From the NCBI GenBank assembly GCA_035940775.1, contig DASZEN010000057.1, positions 1 to 64,000 of the forward strand: a stretch of DNA of 64,000 nucleotides. The letters are read 5' to 3'. The DNA is from DASQYE01 sp035940775 (GTDB taxonomy: Bacteria; Acidobacteriota; Blastocatellia; Pyrinomonadales; Pyrinomonadaceae). Shown piece after piece: positions 33,678 to 42,394 of the stretch. Made by a program: the position numbers and the translations under genes. Each line of letters starts with the position of its first letter. The first letter of the stretch is position 1. A model generated the notes under the pieces. That model searched no databases and was not told the DNA's origin. It saw nothing but the letters and a program-made list of their open reading frames with translations.

Positions 33678-34853
33678 ATGAGGAAAATCATTCTCGCATT
33701 TCTGTTGACGATCATGGCCGCTTCGCTGGCCGGGGCCGATACGATCTATCTACGCGACGGGCGAAGAGTGCAGGGAACCGTGCTCGGGTTTATCAACGGG
33801 CGGTTCGTCGTACGCATCAACGAGACGCGCACCGCCCAGCAGGGCTCTTCGACGCAAAGCTCTTCGACACAGGCGGACATGAGCGGCGAGATCGCTTTCT
33901 TCCGTCCCAGACAGATCGAGCGCATCGAGATAGAGGGTCGCTCGCTCGACGATGCGCGCTACGACACGCGCACGGTCGAGGTCTCGCTCGGGCCGAACTG
34001 GATAGACAGCGGCGTTGACCTGCGGCGCGGCGAGCGCGTGCAGATCAAGGCCAGCGGCACTATCTATGCGGATCGCACGCGCATTACGCCGGACGGGTTG
34101 CCGCGCTCGACAGACCCGAACGCTCCGCTGCCGCGAGCCGCCGAGGGCGTGCTCATCGGAGCCGTGAGCAACGATCCGACCGCGCCCATTATTGAGCTGG
34201 GCCTGAGCCGCGAGTTCGTCGCGGATCGTGATGGCCGCCTCTACCTAACGGCCAACCGCAGCTCTTACACGGACGCGCGCGGCTCCTTCAACGTACAGGT
34301 ACGCACGGAGCGAAACCTGCAAGCGATGAACGACGACCGCGACGATAACAATCCCAATAGTAGTAATGAGTCGTTCGGCAGGGATCGCAGCGATAATCCC
34401 GCGCCGCCGCGCCGCAGAACGCAGTCAGATCAGGGCTACAACAGGCCCAACAATAATCGCACGCAACGCGAAAAGGTCATCAGCGTGCCTGGCAATCTAC
34501 GCGCTGGCGTCGATACGGGCGTTGACGTGCGCACGGGCGATCAATTGACGATCACGGCGACGGGCAACATCACGGCCGGACGAAGAGCCGGGGTCGTCTC
34601 GCCCGAAGGAGGCCGAGTCGGGGCCGCATCCATCATTGGCACGTATCCCGTGCCGAGCGCGGGCGTCGGCGCGCTTATCGGTTACTTACGCCTGCCCGAT
34701 GGCCAACTCTCGCAGCCCTTCTTCATCGGCAGCCAGTTGAACTTTACCTCTCAGGCCGAAGGGAGGCTCTTTCTGCTCGCCAACGACGACAACTACAATG
34801 ACAACAGCGGCAGCTTCGATGTCAGGATAGTTTACCTGGACGTGGCGAGATAG
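33678..34853 (+). CDS. Secreted protein with two LecA/PA-IL-like domains
   Basis: 391 residues. After a signal peptide and a short strand-rich N-terminal module (IYLRDGRRVQGTVLGFINGR) come two copies of a domain with the outline of the galactose-binding lectin PA-IL (LecA). Copy 1, about 100-210, has WIDSGVDLRRGERVQIKASG and GRLYLTANRSS. Copy 2, about 275-390, has GVDTGVDVRTGDQLTITATG and GRLFLLANDDNYNDNSGSFD. The calcium- and sugar-binding Asp/Asn cluster is fuller in copy 2. The linker between them is low-complexity (Asn/Asp/Arg). It probably works at the cell surface. A hairpin terminator follows the gene, so it appears monocistronic. Confidence 0.75.
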   Translation: MRKIILAFLLTIMAASLAGADTIYLRDGRRVQGTVLGFINGRFVVRINETRTAQQGSSTQSSSTQADMSGEIAFFRPRQIERIEIEGRSLDDARYDTRTVEVSLGPNWIDSGVDLRRGERVQIKASGTIYADRTRITPDGLPRSTDPNAPLPRAAEGVLIGAVSNDPTAPIIELGLSREFVADRDGRLYLTANRSSYTDARGSFNVQVRTERNLQAMNDDRDDNNPNSSNESFGRDRSDNPAPPRRRTQSDQGYNRPNNNRTQREKVISVPGNLRAGVDTGVDVRTGDQLTITATGNITAGRRAGVVSPEGGRVGAASIIGTYPVPSAGVGALIGYLRLPDGQLSQPFFIGSQLNFTSQAEGRLFLLANDDNYNDNSGSFDVRIVYLDVAR

Positions 34854-34874
34854 TGGCTTTCCAGAGAAGATGAT

Positions 34875-34910
34875 GAGGAGGCGATCCCGTTATGGAATCG
34901 CCTCCTCTTC
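34875..34910 (+). terminator. Hairpin after the lectin-domain gene
   Basis: GAGGAGGCGATCC (34875-34887) pairs with GGAATCGCCTCCTC (34894-34907) around CGTTAT with one bulge. The T tract is poor. The region from here to 35137 shows no convincing gene. Confidence 0.55.
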
Positions 34911-35137
34911 GAGTATCTGATGTTGAAGCTCGCAGGCGGGTTAAATCAGGAAGGGGCGAAGCGGGGTGCTAACCTTTACGAGCTTTATGCGTTGCGCGCG
35001 CCGCAGTGTCCCTGGTCGGCGCGTAGGGCACGGGCGTAGGGCGCGGGCCCGAACGAATCGCTCTATGACTTGAACTTTAAGGCTGGCATGAAGCCATGCG
35101 GCGCAGACCTCTATTTGAAATGGCGCTGCGGGCCAGC

Positions 35138-35218
35138 ATAAAGGCAAAAGATAAGAGCCCGAAGGGGAAAGTAAACAGCGCGTTTGAACTTTTGCTTTTT
35201 ATCTTTTTACTTTTGTTG
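35138..35218 (+). repeat. A/T-rich purine-pyrimidine inverted repeat in the kinase leader
   Basis: The left arm AAAGGCAAAAGATAAGAGCC is matched by CTTTTGCTTTTTATCTTTTT further on. It is clearly lower in GC than its surroundings and ends about 65 bases before the kinase ATG. Same polarity as the intercistronic elements, but here in a gene's own leader. Confidence 0.55.
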
Positions 35219-35282
35219 TTTTCGTGTGATACGCTCAAGATTATTCTCGTTCAAACAGATGAGGGCGAGGCCGGAGTGGTAG

Positions 35283-36992
35283 ATGAAGAAATGTCCGAAG
35301 TGTGAGAAGGCTTACGAAGATACCGTTACCCTGTGTCCGAATGACGGGACGGTGCTGGAGAAAGCAAGTGACGCCCTTGTAGGCCAGATTCTGGCCGATA
35401 AGTATCGTGTCGACCAGTTTCTCAGCCACGGCGGGATGGGCACAGTCTACAAGGGCACGCACATCTTGATGGATAAGACGGTCGCCATCAAGGTTCTGCA
35501 TCCCTCGCTCGCCGCCGACGATAAGATCGTCGCACGCTTTTCGCGTGAAGCCCGCGCCGCATCGCGCATCTCTCACCCGCACGCTCTTAACGTCACGGAT
35601 TTCGGCGAATCACAAAACGGCGTCGTCTTTCTCGTGATGGAATACCTGCACGGCAAGACTTTGAAGGAGGTCATCCACGCCGAGGGCCCGATGCCTCTGC
35701 CGCGCGTCATAGAGATCATCCGGCAGGTCAGCGGCGCGCTCGACGCCGCGCACGGCGAGGGCGTCGTCCATCGCGATCTCAAGAGCGACAATATCATGCT
35801 GATAGATGTCGGCGGCGGCGACTGGGCCAAGGTGCTGGATTTCGGCATCGCCAAGATCAAAGAGCCGTTGGGCGGCACGGATTCCGCCCTGACCTCGCCC
35901 AACCTGATTATCGGCACTCCGCAGTACATGTCGCCGGAGCAATGCTCGCAGGCCGCCGAGTTGGATGCCCGCTCCGACATCTACAGCCTGGGCGTCATTC
36001 TCTATGAATTGCTGGTGGGCCGCGTCCCGTTCACAGGGGAATCGCCGACCGCCATCATGATGAAGCATTTGCAGGAGCCCGCCCCGTCCGTGCTCGACGA
36101 GCGAAAGGATGTTCCGGCGGCGGTCGGCCGCGTCGTCTCGCGCGCCATGGCGAAGCGGCCCGAAGACCGTTATCAATCGGCGGGCGCGCTCTCGGAAGCT
36201 TTGAGCCTGGCCGCCGAAGATGAAGCGCCTGTAACGGCGGCAGCGGCGGCGATCACCGGCGAGAACGATGCCGATCGCGCGACCAATCGCATCGTCGTGC
36301 CGACCGATTCCAACGAGTTGGTGCGCGATACGGGCGATGTGGAATATGACGAATCCACGGTTGTCCGAGCGCGAGAAGAGGAAGAGGTGATCGGAGGCGA
36401 AGAGGCCGTCTACAGAGATGGGCCGCCTCCGGCAGAGGCTTTCAATCCGTGGCGCATCATCGTCCCGGCCGTCGTCGGGCTCATACTGGTCTTCGGCGTA
36501 ATCTATGCGCTCACGCGCAACTCAAGCCAGCCGACGACCAACCAGCAGACGCAGCCTCTCGTAGTAGACCCGAACAGCAGTAACGTACAGCCCATGCAAT
36601 CGCCCACGGGACAGGGCGAAAGGGGCATCGCCGGGAGCAGCACCACTTCAAGCACGAGCGCCAATTCAAATTCCGGCTCGGGCCAGAATCAGAGTTCTAA
36701 TGGCGCGCCCTCGGGCGAGAACTCAAATTCCAAACGCGGCGACGCGCCAAAGAACAATAACGCGAAGACTCCGCCGGGCGAGGCAACGGAACCGACGCCC
36801 ACCGAAGATAACGGCACCGACGAGCCGAGCGCATCGCCCTCGCCTGAGCCGAGCGAGTCGCCCGAGGACTCGGACGAGCCACCGCCGCCTCCGAAACCGA
36901 AGCGGAGGCAGAGAGAACTGCCCAAGCCGAACCTGCCGACGGAGACGCCATCGCAGCCCCCGTCGGTGGGCGACGCTCCACCCGCGCCGTAA
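35283..36992 (+). CDS. Membrane-anchored Ser/Thr protein kinase
   Basis: 569 residues. An N-terminal Cys motif, CPKCEKAYEDTVTLCPNDG (Cys4, 7, 18), is followed by a complete Hanks-type kinase: glycine loop SHGGMGTVYKG, Lys70 in VAIK, VVHRDLKSDN, VLDFGIAKI and GTPQYMSPEQ. A single transmembrane helix (WRIIVPAVVGLILVFGVIYA) lies at about 390-412. The outer C-terminal 150 residues are Ser/Asn/Gln then Pro/Glu-rich and probably disordered, with no PASTA or other sensor domain. Such kinases are numerous in Acidobacteriota and myxobacteria. Substrates are unknown. The 116 bases to lpxK contain a short tandem motif AATAGACGCCTTCTTTA in three imperfect copies. Confidence 0.93.
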   Translation: MKKCPKCEKAYEDTVTLCPNDGTVLEKASDALVGQILADKYRVDQFLSHGGMGTVYKGTHILMDKTVAIKVLHPSLAADDKIVARFSREARAASRISHPHALNVTDFGESQNGVVFLVMEYLHGKTLKEVIHAEGPMPLPRVIEIIRQVSGALDAAHGEGVVHRDLKSDNIMLIDVGGGDWAKVLDFGIAKIKEPLGGTDSALTSPNLIIGTPQYMSPEQCSQAAELDARSDIYSLGVILYELLVGRVPFTGESPTAIMMKHLQEPAPSVLDERKDVPAAVGRVVSRAMAKRPEDRYQSAGALSEALSLAAEDEAPVTAAAAAITGENDADRATNRIVVPTDSNELVRDTGDVEYDESTVVRAREEEEVIGGEEAVYRDGPPPAEAFNPWRIIVPAVVGLILVFGVIYALTRNSSQPTTNQQTQPLVVDPNSSNVQPMQSPTGQGERGIAGSSTTSSTSANSNSGSGQNQSSNGAPSGENSNSKRGDAPKNNNAKTPPGEATEPTPTEDNGTDEPSASPSPEPSESPEDSDEPPPPPKPKRRQRELPKPNLPTETPSQPPSVGDAPPAP

Positions 36993-37108
36993 AAATAGAC
37001 GCCTTCTTTAAATAGACCCCTTCTTTTTTTAATGGACGCCTTGATTGAGCGCGTGCCCGCGAGTCTCTTGAAATAGTTCCTCCTCAACGGTTCGGCCCCC
37101 TTCGGGTT

Positions 37109-38182
37109 TCAGGCGGGCCGTTCTCGTTTACGGACTGCTTCACTTATCAGGCTGTGCAGCCGGGCCTCGTCCTCTATCTCCAGCTCTATCTCAAGGACGT
37201 AGCAGGGAAGGCTGAACGCAAGCGCGCGGAGCTTGACGGCATCCTTCGCCGTGGTGAGTAGTACGGGCGCGCCCCTGTCCAGCGCGTGCGCGGCGAGCGC
37301 GTCGGCGTCCCGCTGGCTGTAGACGTGATGATCCGGATAGGCGCGCGTGTAAGCCAGCTCGTATCCGTCATCTCGGATGTGCGCGAAGAATGCATCCGGA
37401 TTTCCGATGGCGCAGAATGCCGCGACCGGCTGCGGCAAAGCGACGACGGGCGATGCCGCGCCCGCCATCGCCGTCTCTGACAGAGGCCGCACGGCGCTTG
37501 TCCGCGCCCGCGAGACGAGGACGGGCGGCGAGCCGCCGCTCAAACGCTCAAGCTCATTTCTGAGGCCGTCAATATCAAACGCCTGTTCGGCGCGTGTGAT
37601 GATTATGCAATCGGCGCGCGCAATACCTCCGACCGGCTCTCGCAAGTGCCCGCGAGGCAATAGCCGCCCCCCGCCGAAAGGGTCTGTCGCATCTACCGTC
37701 AAGAGATTCAGCTCGCGCGCGATGCGAAGGTGCTGAAATCCGTCATCGAGTATGAACACCTCGCTGCGAAGATGCTCAAGCGCCCAGCGCGCCGCCCCTA
37801 CGCGATCCGCATCGCTGATGACGGCCGCCACTCCACTGAGCGCCTCGGCCAGCAATAGCGGCTCGTCGCCTCCCTCGCGCGCATCGGCTAGAACGTGCTC
37901 GCCGTCCGAGACGATGACGCGCTGGCGCTCGTCCCGGCGACCGTAACCGCGCGTCAGTATGCAGACGCGCCTGCCCTCGCGCTCTTTGACGGCGCGCGCC
38001 AGCCATGCGACGAGCGGCGTCTTTCCTGTGCCTCCCGTCGTGATATTGCCGACGCTCAGAACGGGAGCGCCCAGTTGATGAACGCGCAGCGCGCCGCTCC
38101 CGTAGAGGGCCGTGCGCGCCCGCGTCAGCGCGCCGTAGAGAGCGCCGAAGGGCGCGAGAATGATCGCTCCTTTTGAAGTCAT
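37109..38182 (-). CDS. lpxK: Tetraacyldisaccharide 4'-kinase
   Basis: 357 residues. LpxK adds the 4' phosphate to the lipid A precursor at the inner face of the cytoplasmic membrane. The Walker A variant GNITTGGTGKTPLVAWLA is at about residues 45-62, with RGYGR, DEPLLLA and ILDDGFQHLRIARELNLLTV behind it. The N-terminal hydrophobic stretch binds the membrane. It overlaps waaA by 4 bases, so the two are translationally coupled. Confidence 0.95.
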   Translation of the reverse strand: MTSKGAIILAPFGALYGALTRARTALYGSGALRVHQLGAPVLSVGNITTGGTGKTPLVAWLARAVKEREGRRVCILTRGYGRRDERQRVIVSDGEHVLADAREGGDEPLLLAEALSGVAAVISDADRVGAARWALEHLRSEVFILDDGFQHLRIARELNLLTVDATDPFGGGRLLPRGHLREPVGGIARADCIIITRAEQAFDIDGLRNELERLSGGSPPVLVSRARTSAVRPLSETAMAGAASPVVALPQPVAAFCAIGNPDAFFAHIRDDGYELAYTRAYPDHHVYSQRDADALAAHALDRGAPVLLTTAKDAVKLRALAFSLPCYVLEIELEIEDEARLHSLISEAVRKRERPA

Positions 38183-39543
38183 GCCGAGAGCACGTCGCTT
38201 CGCGCGTCCTGGGGGTGGGCCAAACTATCGTCATCCGGAGAAAGAAGCAGGAGCGGCGCGAGCAATTTAACGGTGCGACGGCTCGCGCCGCGATTCTGTT
38301 CGACGAGAGAGCGTGCGCGAGCGCCGATTGCGCGCCTGCGCTCGTCATCGGCCAGCATGTCTCCGAAAACTCGCGCAAGCTCCGAGGCCGCTTCCGTTTC
38401 CTGCAAGTCCGGAAGCTGTATGAGCGCATCGGCTTCCAGGAAAGCGCGCATGATGGCCTCGAAGTTCCTGGTGTGCGCGCCCGTGATGATGCACGCTCCG
38501 ACGGCAGCCGGTTCGAGGACGTTATGGCCGCCCGTCGGCGCGATGCTGCCGCCGACGAAGACCAGGCTGGCGAACCTGTAGACGGCGCGTAGCTCGCCTA
38601 TCGTGTCGAGCAGGATTACATCCGCATCGTCGCGGCGGCCGGGTGGGCTCGAACGTCGCGTCCAGTCGAGGCCGGAAGTGTCAAGAAGCGATGCTGTCTC
38701 GGCAAACCGCTCGGGATGGCGCGGCGCGACGAGCAGCCGCGCCGCGCACTCGCCCCGAGCCGCGCGCAATCGCCTGAAAGCCTCAACAAGAATGCGCTCT
38801 TCGGGAGCGTGCGTGCTGGCCGCGACGATGAGCGGGCGACCCCGCCCGAAATGAAAACGAGCATCCAATTCGCGGCTCAAGTCCTGTTCGCCCGAAGGTA
38901 CGTCAGCGTCAAACTTCACATTGCCGGAGACCATTACGCGCGAGGATGAGAGCCCGAGGCCGCGTATTCTCTCGGCATCGGCCTTCGATTGCATGACCGC
39001 CAGATTGAGGCAGTCTACGATGCGCGCGGTGAAGCGGCGAACAAGCTTGTAGCGGCGAAACGAGCCTTCGGACAGCCGACCGTTGACGAGCGCGACAGGG
39101 ATTTCAAGGCGCACGCATTCGCGCAGGAAATTGGGCCATAGCTCCGTCTCCATGATGAGCACGACGGAAGGATTTATGGCCCGCAACGCACGCCGCACAC
39201 TCCATCGCCAATCGAAGGGGAAATAGATGACGGCCTGCGCCTTCGTGGCGAAAACCTCTCGCGCTATGCGCTGGCCGGTCAGCGTAATGGTCGAGACGAC
39301 AAGTCGGTGCGAGGGGAACTCTTCGAGAAGACGCTCGGCAAGCGGGCGCGCCGCCTGTGTCTCGCCCACCGAAACGCAATGGAGCCAGATGACGGGGCGT
39401 CCGTCCGAATCGAAAGAGGGAAGACTGCCCAATCGCTGGCGCAATCCGTCTATGTACTTTCCGTGGCGAATGGCGTCGTAGAGAAAACGCGGCAGGAGCG
39501 CGACGAGGCCGAGGGTCAGAAGAAGGCTATAAAGAGAGTACAT
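38179..39543 (-). CDS. waaA: 3-deoxy-D-manno-octulosonic acid transferase
   Basis: 454 residues. WaaA (KdtA) transfers Kdo from CMP-Kdo to lipid A. Seen are the N-terminal membrane anchor (YSLLLTLGLVALLPRFLYDA), VIWLHCVSVGETQAARPLAE, the catalytic-region ETELWPNFLRECVR, and the nucleotide-binding end FVGGSIAPTGGHNVLEPAAVG. The protein is somewhat longer than in E. coli (425). Together with lpxK it shows that this organism makes LPS. It lies downstream of efp on the same strand with a 101-bp gap. Confidence 0.95.
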   Translation of the reverse strand: MYSLYSLLLTLGLVALLPRFLYDAIRHGKYIDGLRQRLGSLPSFDSDGRPVIWLHCVSVGETQAARPLAERLLEEFPSHRLVVSTITLTGQRIAREVFATKAQAVIYFPFDWRWSVRRALRAINPSVVLIMETELWPNFLRECVRLEIPVALVNGRLSEGSFRRYKLVRRFTARIVDCLNLAVMQSKADAERIRGLGLSSSRVMVSGNVKFDADVPSGEQDLSRELDARFHFGRGRPLIVAASTHAPEERILVEAFRRLRAARGECAARLLVAPRHPERFAETASLLDTSGLDWTRRSSPPGRRDDADVILLDTIGELRAVYRFASLVFVGGSIAPTGGHNVLEPAAVGACIITGAHTRNFEAIMRAFLEADALIQLPDLQETEAASELARVFGDMLADDERRRAIGARARSLVEQNRGASRRTVKLLAPLLLLSPDDDSLAHPQDARSDVLSA

Positions 39544-39644
39544 AGGGGGACAGGTGATGCGGGTGAAGGGCGACGACGCGTGACCGGGCAGATGAATTAC
39601 CGCTGGCCCGCCCGCGCGCGCGAATCGTCGCCGCGCTCACTCTT

Positions 39645-40208
39645 CTATTTCGCCCGTTCCATGTATCGGCCTTCGGTCGGGTCAACGCGGATGCGGTCGC
39701 CCTCGTTGACGAAGGGCGGAACCTGAATGGTGACGCCGTTTTCGAGCGTCGCAGGCTTGTTGACGTTTGAGACGGTCGCGCCTTTCATGGTCGGCTCGGT
39801 GCTCGTCACCGTCAATTCCATAGAGGGCGGAAGGTCTATGCCGATGGGCGCGCCCTCGTAGAACTCCGCCTGTATCTTGAGTCCCGGTATGAGCCACTGC
39901 GCCGCGTCGCCAAGCTCATCCTCACTCAGACTCGTCTGCTCGTAGTTCTCAGTGTTCATGAAATGATGATGCGAGCCGTCGGAGTATAGATACTCCATCT
40001 CGTGCTGTTCGAGACTGGCGCGCTCGACCGTATCGGCCGAGCGGAAGCGATGCTCGAAGGATGAGCCGGTGCGAAGATTTCTGAGCTTGGTCTGCACCAT
40101 CGCGCGCAGGTTGCCCGGCGTGTGGTGGCGGAATTCAACGACCTTGCAGAGCTGTCCCTCAAAGAGTATTACCATGCCGCGCCGAATCTGTGTTGCAGGA
40201 ATCGCCAT
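39645..40208 (-). CDS. efp: Elongation factor P with Asn at the tip position
   Basis: 187 residues from the ATG that matches the family start (MAIPATQIRRGMVILFEGQL). EF-P rescues ribosomes stalled at polyproline. All three domains are present, with YLYSDGSHHHFMN in domain II and KPATLENGVTIQVPPFV in domain III. In the domain I loop, where E. coli has PGKGQ (modified Lys34) and others have PGR, this protein reads PGNLR, so Asn33 stands at the tip and neither lysylation nor rhamnosylation is possible at that residue. No epmA, epmB or earP lies nearby. Confidence 0.95.
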   Translation of the reverse strand: MAIPATQIRRGMVILFEGQLCKVVEFRHHTPGNLRAMVQTKLRNLRTGSSFEHRFRSADTVERASLEQHEMEYLYSDGSHHHFMNTENYEQTSLSEDELGDAAQWLIPGLKIQAEFYEGAPIGIDLPPSMELTVTSTEPTMKGATVSNVNKPATLENGVTIQVPPFVNEGDRIRVDPTEGRYMERAK

Positions 40209-40445
40209 AAAAACATCTGTCTCCGTAAAAGGTGAAAAGAGCGCCCGGCCCACGCGCGCGCCGTGCGTGAGCGGGTCATGCCCTCAATCGTTAATAGCAA
40301 ACCGCGTAGTCTAGCGAGCACGAGCGGGCTTTGTCTAGTCGAAAACAGTAGCCCACTACTGCGGGGCGGCGAGGATCGCCGTGTTTCCAATTCGATACGA
40401 GGACACAACTTGCGGCGCGGCGATTGGAACCGTGCGGGTGTGGAT

Positions 40446-40730
40446 TCAGGAACGTCCCCTCCGAGCGCGCTTGCCGCCCGCGTTTCCCTGCCCCGGTTCG
40501 CTGCCCGAAGAGTCCGCGCTTTCGCCCGCTTCCAGCTTGAAGTAGACGCACAGTGTTACCTGGTATTCGAGGCGGCCCTGTTGCAGCCCCCCGCGCTGTT
40601 CACGGACGACGAACCACGAGAGGTTGCGAAGGGTTTGGCGGGCGCGCTCGACGGCGACCTCTATGGCATGGCTGAAGCTACGGCTGGAGGTGCCGACGAT
40701 CTCGACCGCTTTGAAGACGTTTCCTTCCAT
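40446..40730 (-). CDS. Dodecin family flavin-binding protein
   Basis: 94 residues. Residues 1-68 are a dodecin: KAVEIVGTSSRSFSHAIEVA, then LRNLSWFVVREQRGGLQQGR with the flavin-stacking Trp, and YQVTLCVYFKLE. Dodecins form 12-mers that store or buffer FMN or riboflavin. The last 26 residues are a Gly/Ser/Arg-rich basic tail not usual in the family. AAGGAG precedes the ATG at a good distance. It is encoded upstream of efp on the same strand but 237 bases apart, so co-transcription is uncertain. Confidence 0.88.
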   Translation of the reverse strand: MEGNVFKAVEIVGTSSRSFSHAIEVAVERARQTLRNLSWFVVREQRGGLQQGRLEYQVTLCVYFKLEAGESADSSGSEPGQGNAGGKRARRGRS

Positions 40731-40857
40731 CTGCGTTCTCCTTTAAACATTGCTGGATTTTAGAATCATGCTGCCGCGCCAGGAGATCATTTGTAAAAAA
40801 AAGGCGCGCACCGCGCCGAGAGGGTATCAAGATAGAGGCCCGGTGTAAATAAAACCC

Positions 40858-40931
40858 AAAGAGCGGGTGAGCATTTAGAAGAAGCGCTGGAGGGTAACGA
40901 CGCTTTTTCCGTATGCTCGCCCGCTCTCTTT
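40858..40931 (-). terminator. Large hairpin downstream of the SprT-like gene
   Basis: AAAGAGCGGGTGAGCAT (40858-40874) pairs with ATGCTCGCCCGCTCTCTTT (40913-40931), 15 of 16 core bases, with an inner AGCG/CGCT stem. On the minus strand it follows the SprT-like stop and is trailed by a T-containing tract, so it probably ends that transcript. Confidence 0.55.
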
Positions 40932-41005
40932 AGGAGGAGCCCACCTACCTGTCTGACTAAACGCTCGGGCGGTCGCAAAGTTCCAACAAAACGTCGGACA
41001 AAGAG

Positions 41006-41737
41006 TCAGGCGGCGCGCGCGCGCGGGACGTGACGCTGGTACGCGATGTGCTCCAGCATGAGCTGCGCCTTCTCGTAGTAGGGGAAGCGCTGCTCTTCGG
41101 CGCGAAAGGCGTTGGTGTGATAGTAGCGCCGCCCCTTTATCAAGCGCGCCGGATGCTTGATGTGGAGTATCTCGTGGTAAAGAATATACTCGACGAACCA
41201 TGCGGGGATGTCCTCGGAATCCAGCGTCTTACTGATGACGATGGTATCGTGTGCGGCGTCGTGATGCCCGAGTATGCGGCGCGTGCGGCGCTGCGACCAG
41301 GTGAGAGTCGGCTTCTCTATGTCGCCGTCGAAATAGCGCCGGTTCAGTCTCTGAAACATCCTGTCCAGATCGTAGACCTGTCCGCGCGAAGACGAGATCA
41401 TTTTCCGCCCACGCCTGCGGCGCGCAATATCGGAAGCGCGTAAGACCTGCGGCGAATAGGCGTAATCCCTGTAGATGCGCTCGTGTACGTCGGGCGGCCG
41501 TTTCCCGAGCAGCTTGGCGACCAGTATAAAGGCGAGGGCGCGATGCACACCCAGCGGCGCATCCTTGAATATATCCGAGAGTCGCACGTAGACGCGGCCC
41601 GCGCGCACGCGGATCGTGTGATGAAGTCCCGCGTACGGGTAGAGCCTGACCTCCACCTCCGGTATCGCGCGTTTGCTCCCAAGCTGGCGAAAGGCGTCAG
41701 CGAAATGCGCTTCCAGATATTTGAGAGACTGTGGCAT
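41006..41737 (-). CDS. SprT-like zinc metalloprotease domain protein
   Basis: 243 residues from an ATG; a TTG two codons upstream is also possible. The C-terminal half has the zinc motif ILYHEILHIKHP (HExxH plus a following His), preceded by LNRRYFDGDIEKPTLTWSQR and IVISKTLD, the pattern of SprT-like domains. The N-terminal half (VHRALAFILVAKLLGKRPPD) is helical and unassigned. SprT-like proteins may cut DNA-protein crosslinks (as Spartan does) or have non-peptidase roles. The C-terminus is Arg-rich. Neighbouring genes give no further hint. Confidence 0.75.
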   Translation of the reverse strand: MPQSLKYLEAHFADAFRQLGSKRAIPEVEVRLYPYAGLHHTIRVRAGRVYVRLSDIFKDAPLGVHRALAFILVAKLLGKRPPDVHERIYRDYAYSPQVLRASDIARRRRGRKMISSSRGQVYDLDRMFQRLNRRYFDGDIEKPTLTWSQRRTRRILGHHDAAHDTIVISKTLDSEDIPAWFVEYILYHEILHIKHPARLIKGRRYYHTNAFRAEEQRFPYYEKAQLMLEHIAYQRHVPRARAA

Positions 41738-42189
41738 AGGCAAACTCTGCGACTCAAAATTGCCGGTCTCGGAAAAGACCCTTTATATAGAATACCCGCT
41801 TGTAGAGCGTGAGGCATGCTCTGTCGGCGGCGGCGACCACTACTTCTACTTACTACTACTGCTTCTACTCGATCCTGCTCCGCCAGCCCAAAGGTTCGGG
41901 AGTGATGCTCTTCTAAAGGGGGATATTACGGGCGGGCCGAGGGGGGCGTCAAATGATCTTTACGCGGGTGCTGCTAAGCTATTGATGCGTCAGGCGATGG
42001 CTTCGAGCGCCCGGCGTTCGCCGCCGGAGGGGAAATCAGGCGCAGCTTATAAGGCCAGGATTATCAACGGTTTAGCTCGAAGGCTCGACGGGGCGTGCAC
42101 CCCTCCGTGGCTAACCTTAACCGAGTCATCAATTTAAATCCTGTGGGGCGCGGCGCCGGGCTGGACAGAAGGGGTCTGCAAAAGACTGT

Positions 42190-42219
42190 TTGCGGCGTCA
42201 CTTCACAATCCTTTATACT
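42190..42219 (+). promoter_or_regulatory. Candidate promoter of the hrcA operon
   Basis: TTGCGG (42190-42195), an 18-bp spacer and TATACT (42214-42219). A second, weaker start could use TTGACA at 42292. I found no CIRCE element (TTAGCACTC-N9-GAGTGCTAA) anywhere in the 650-bp gap 41744-42394, where HrcA autoregulation would be expected. The left part of the gap contains a simple TACTTCTAC-like repeat at about 41838-41870 and nothing else. Confidence 0.45.
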
Positions 42220-42394
42220 CTAGGATGAGGGCCTTCCCCGCGCTTCGGCCTCTTAAAGCGACCGCTCGCAGATGCTTCCCCCATGAATACATTGACAGGC
42301 CGGAAGTCGCGGTGTTATTGATTTTCTAGGCTCGCGGTGGGGTTTTAGCGCGAAACCGTAGCCCCGTCCGCCCGCCGCCATTTCAGGAATCTTA

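Noticed and set aside
34941..35147. A 68-codon minus-strand frame in the gap before the kinase
   Set aside because: No ribosome site, no family, and it overlaps the purine/pyrimidine repeat region.
41673..42137. A 154-codon frame between the SprT-like gene and hrcA
   Set aside because: It overlaps the SprT-like gene, includes a Leu run from a simple TACTTC-type repeat, and has no ribosome site.
42140..42394. A CIRCE operator before hrcA
   Set aside because: I searched both strands of the interval by eye for TTAGCACTC and GAGTGCTAA and found neither.
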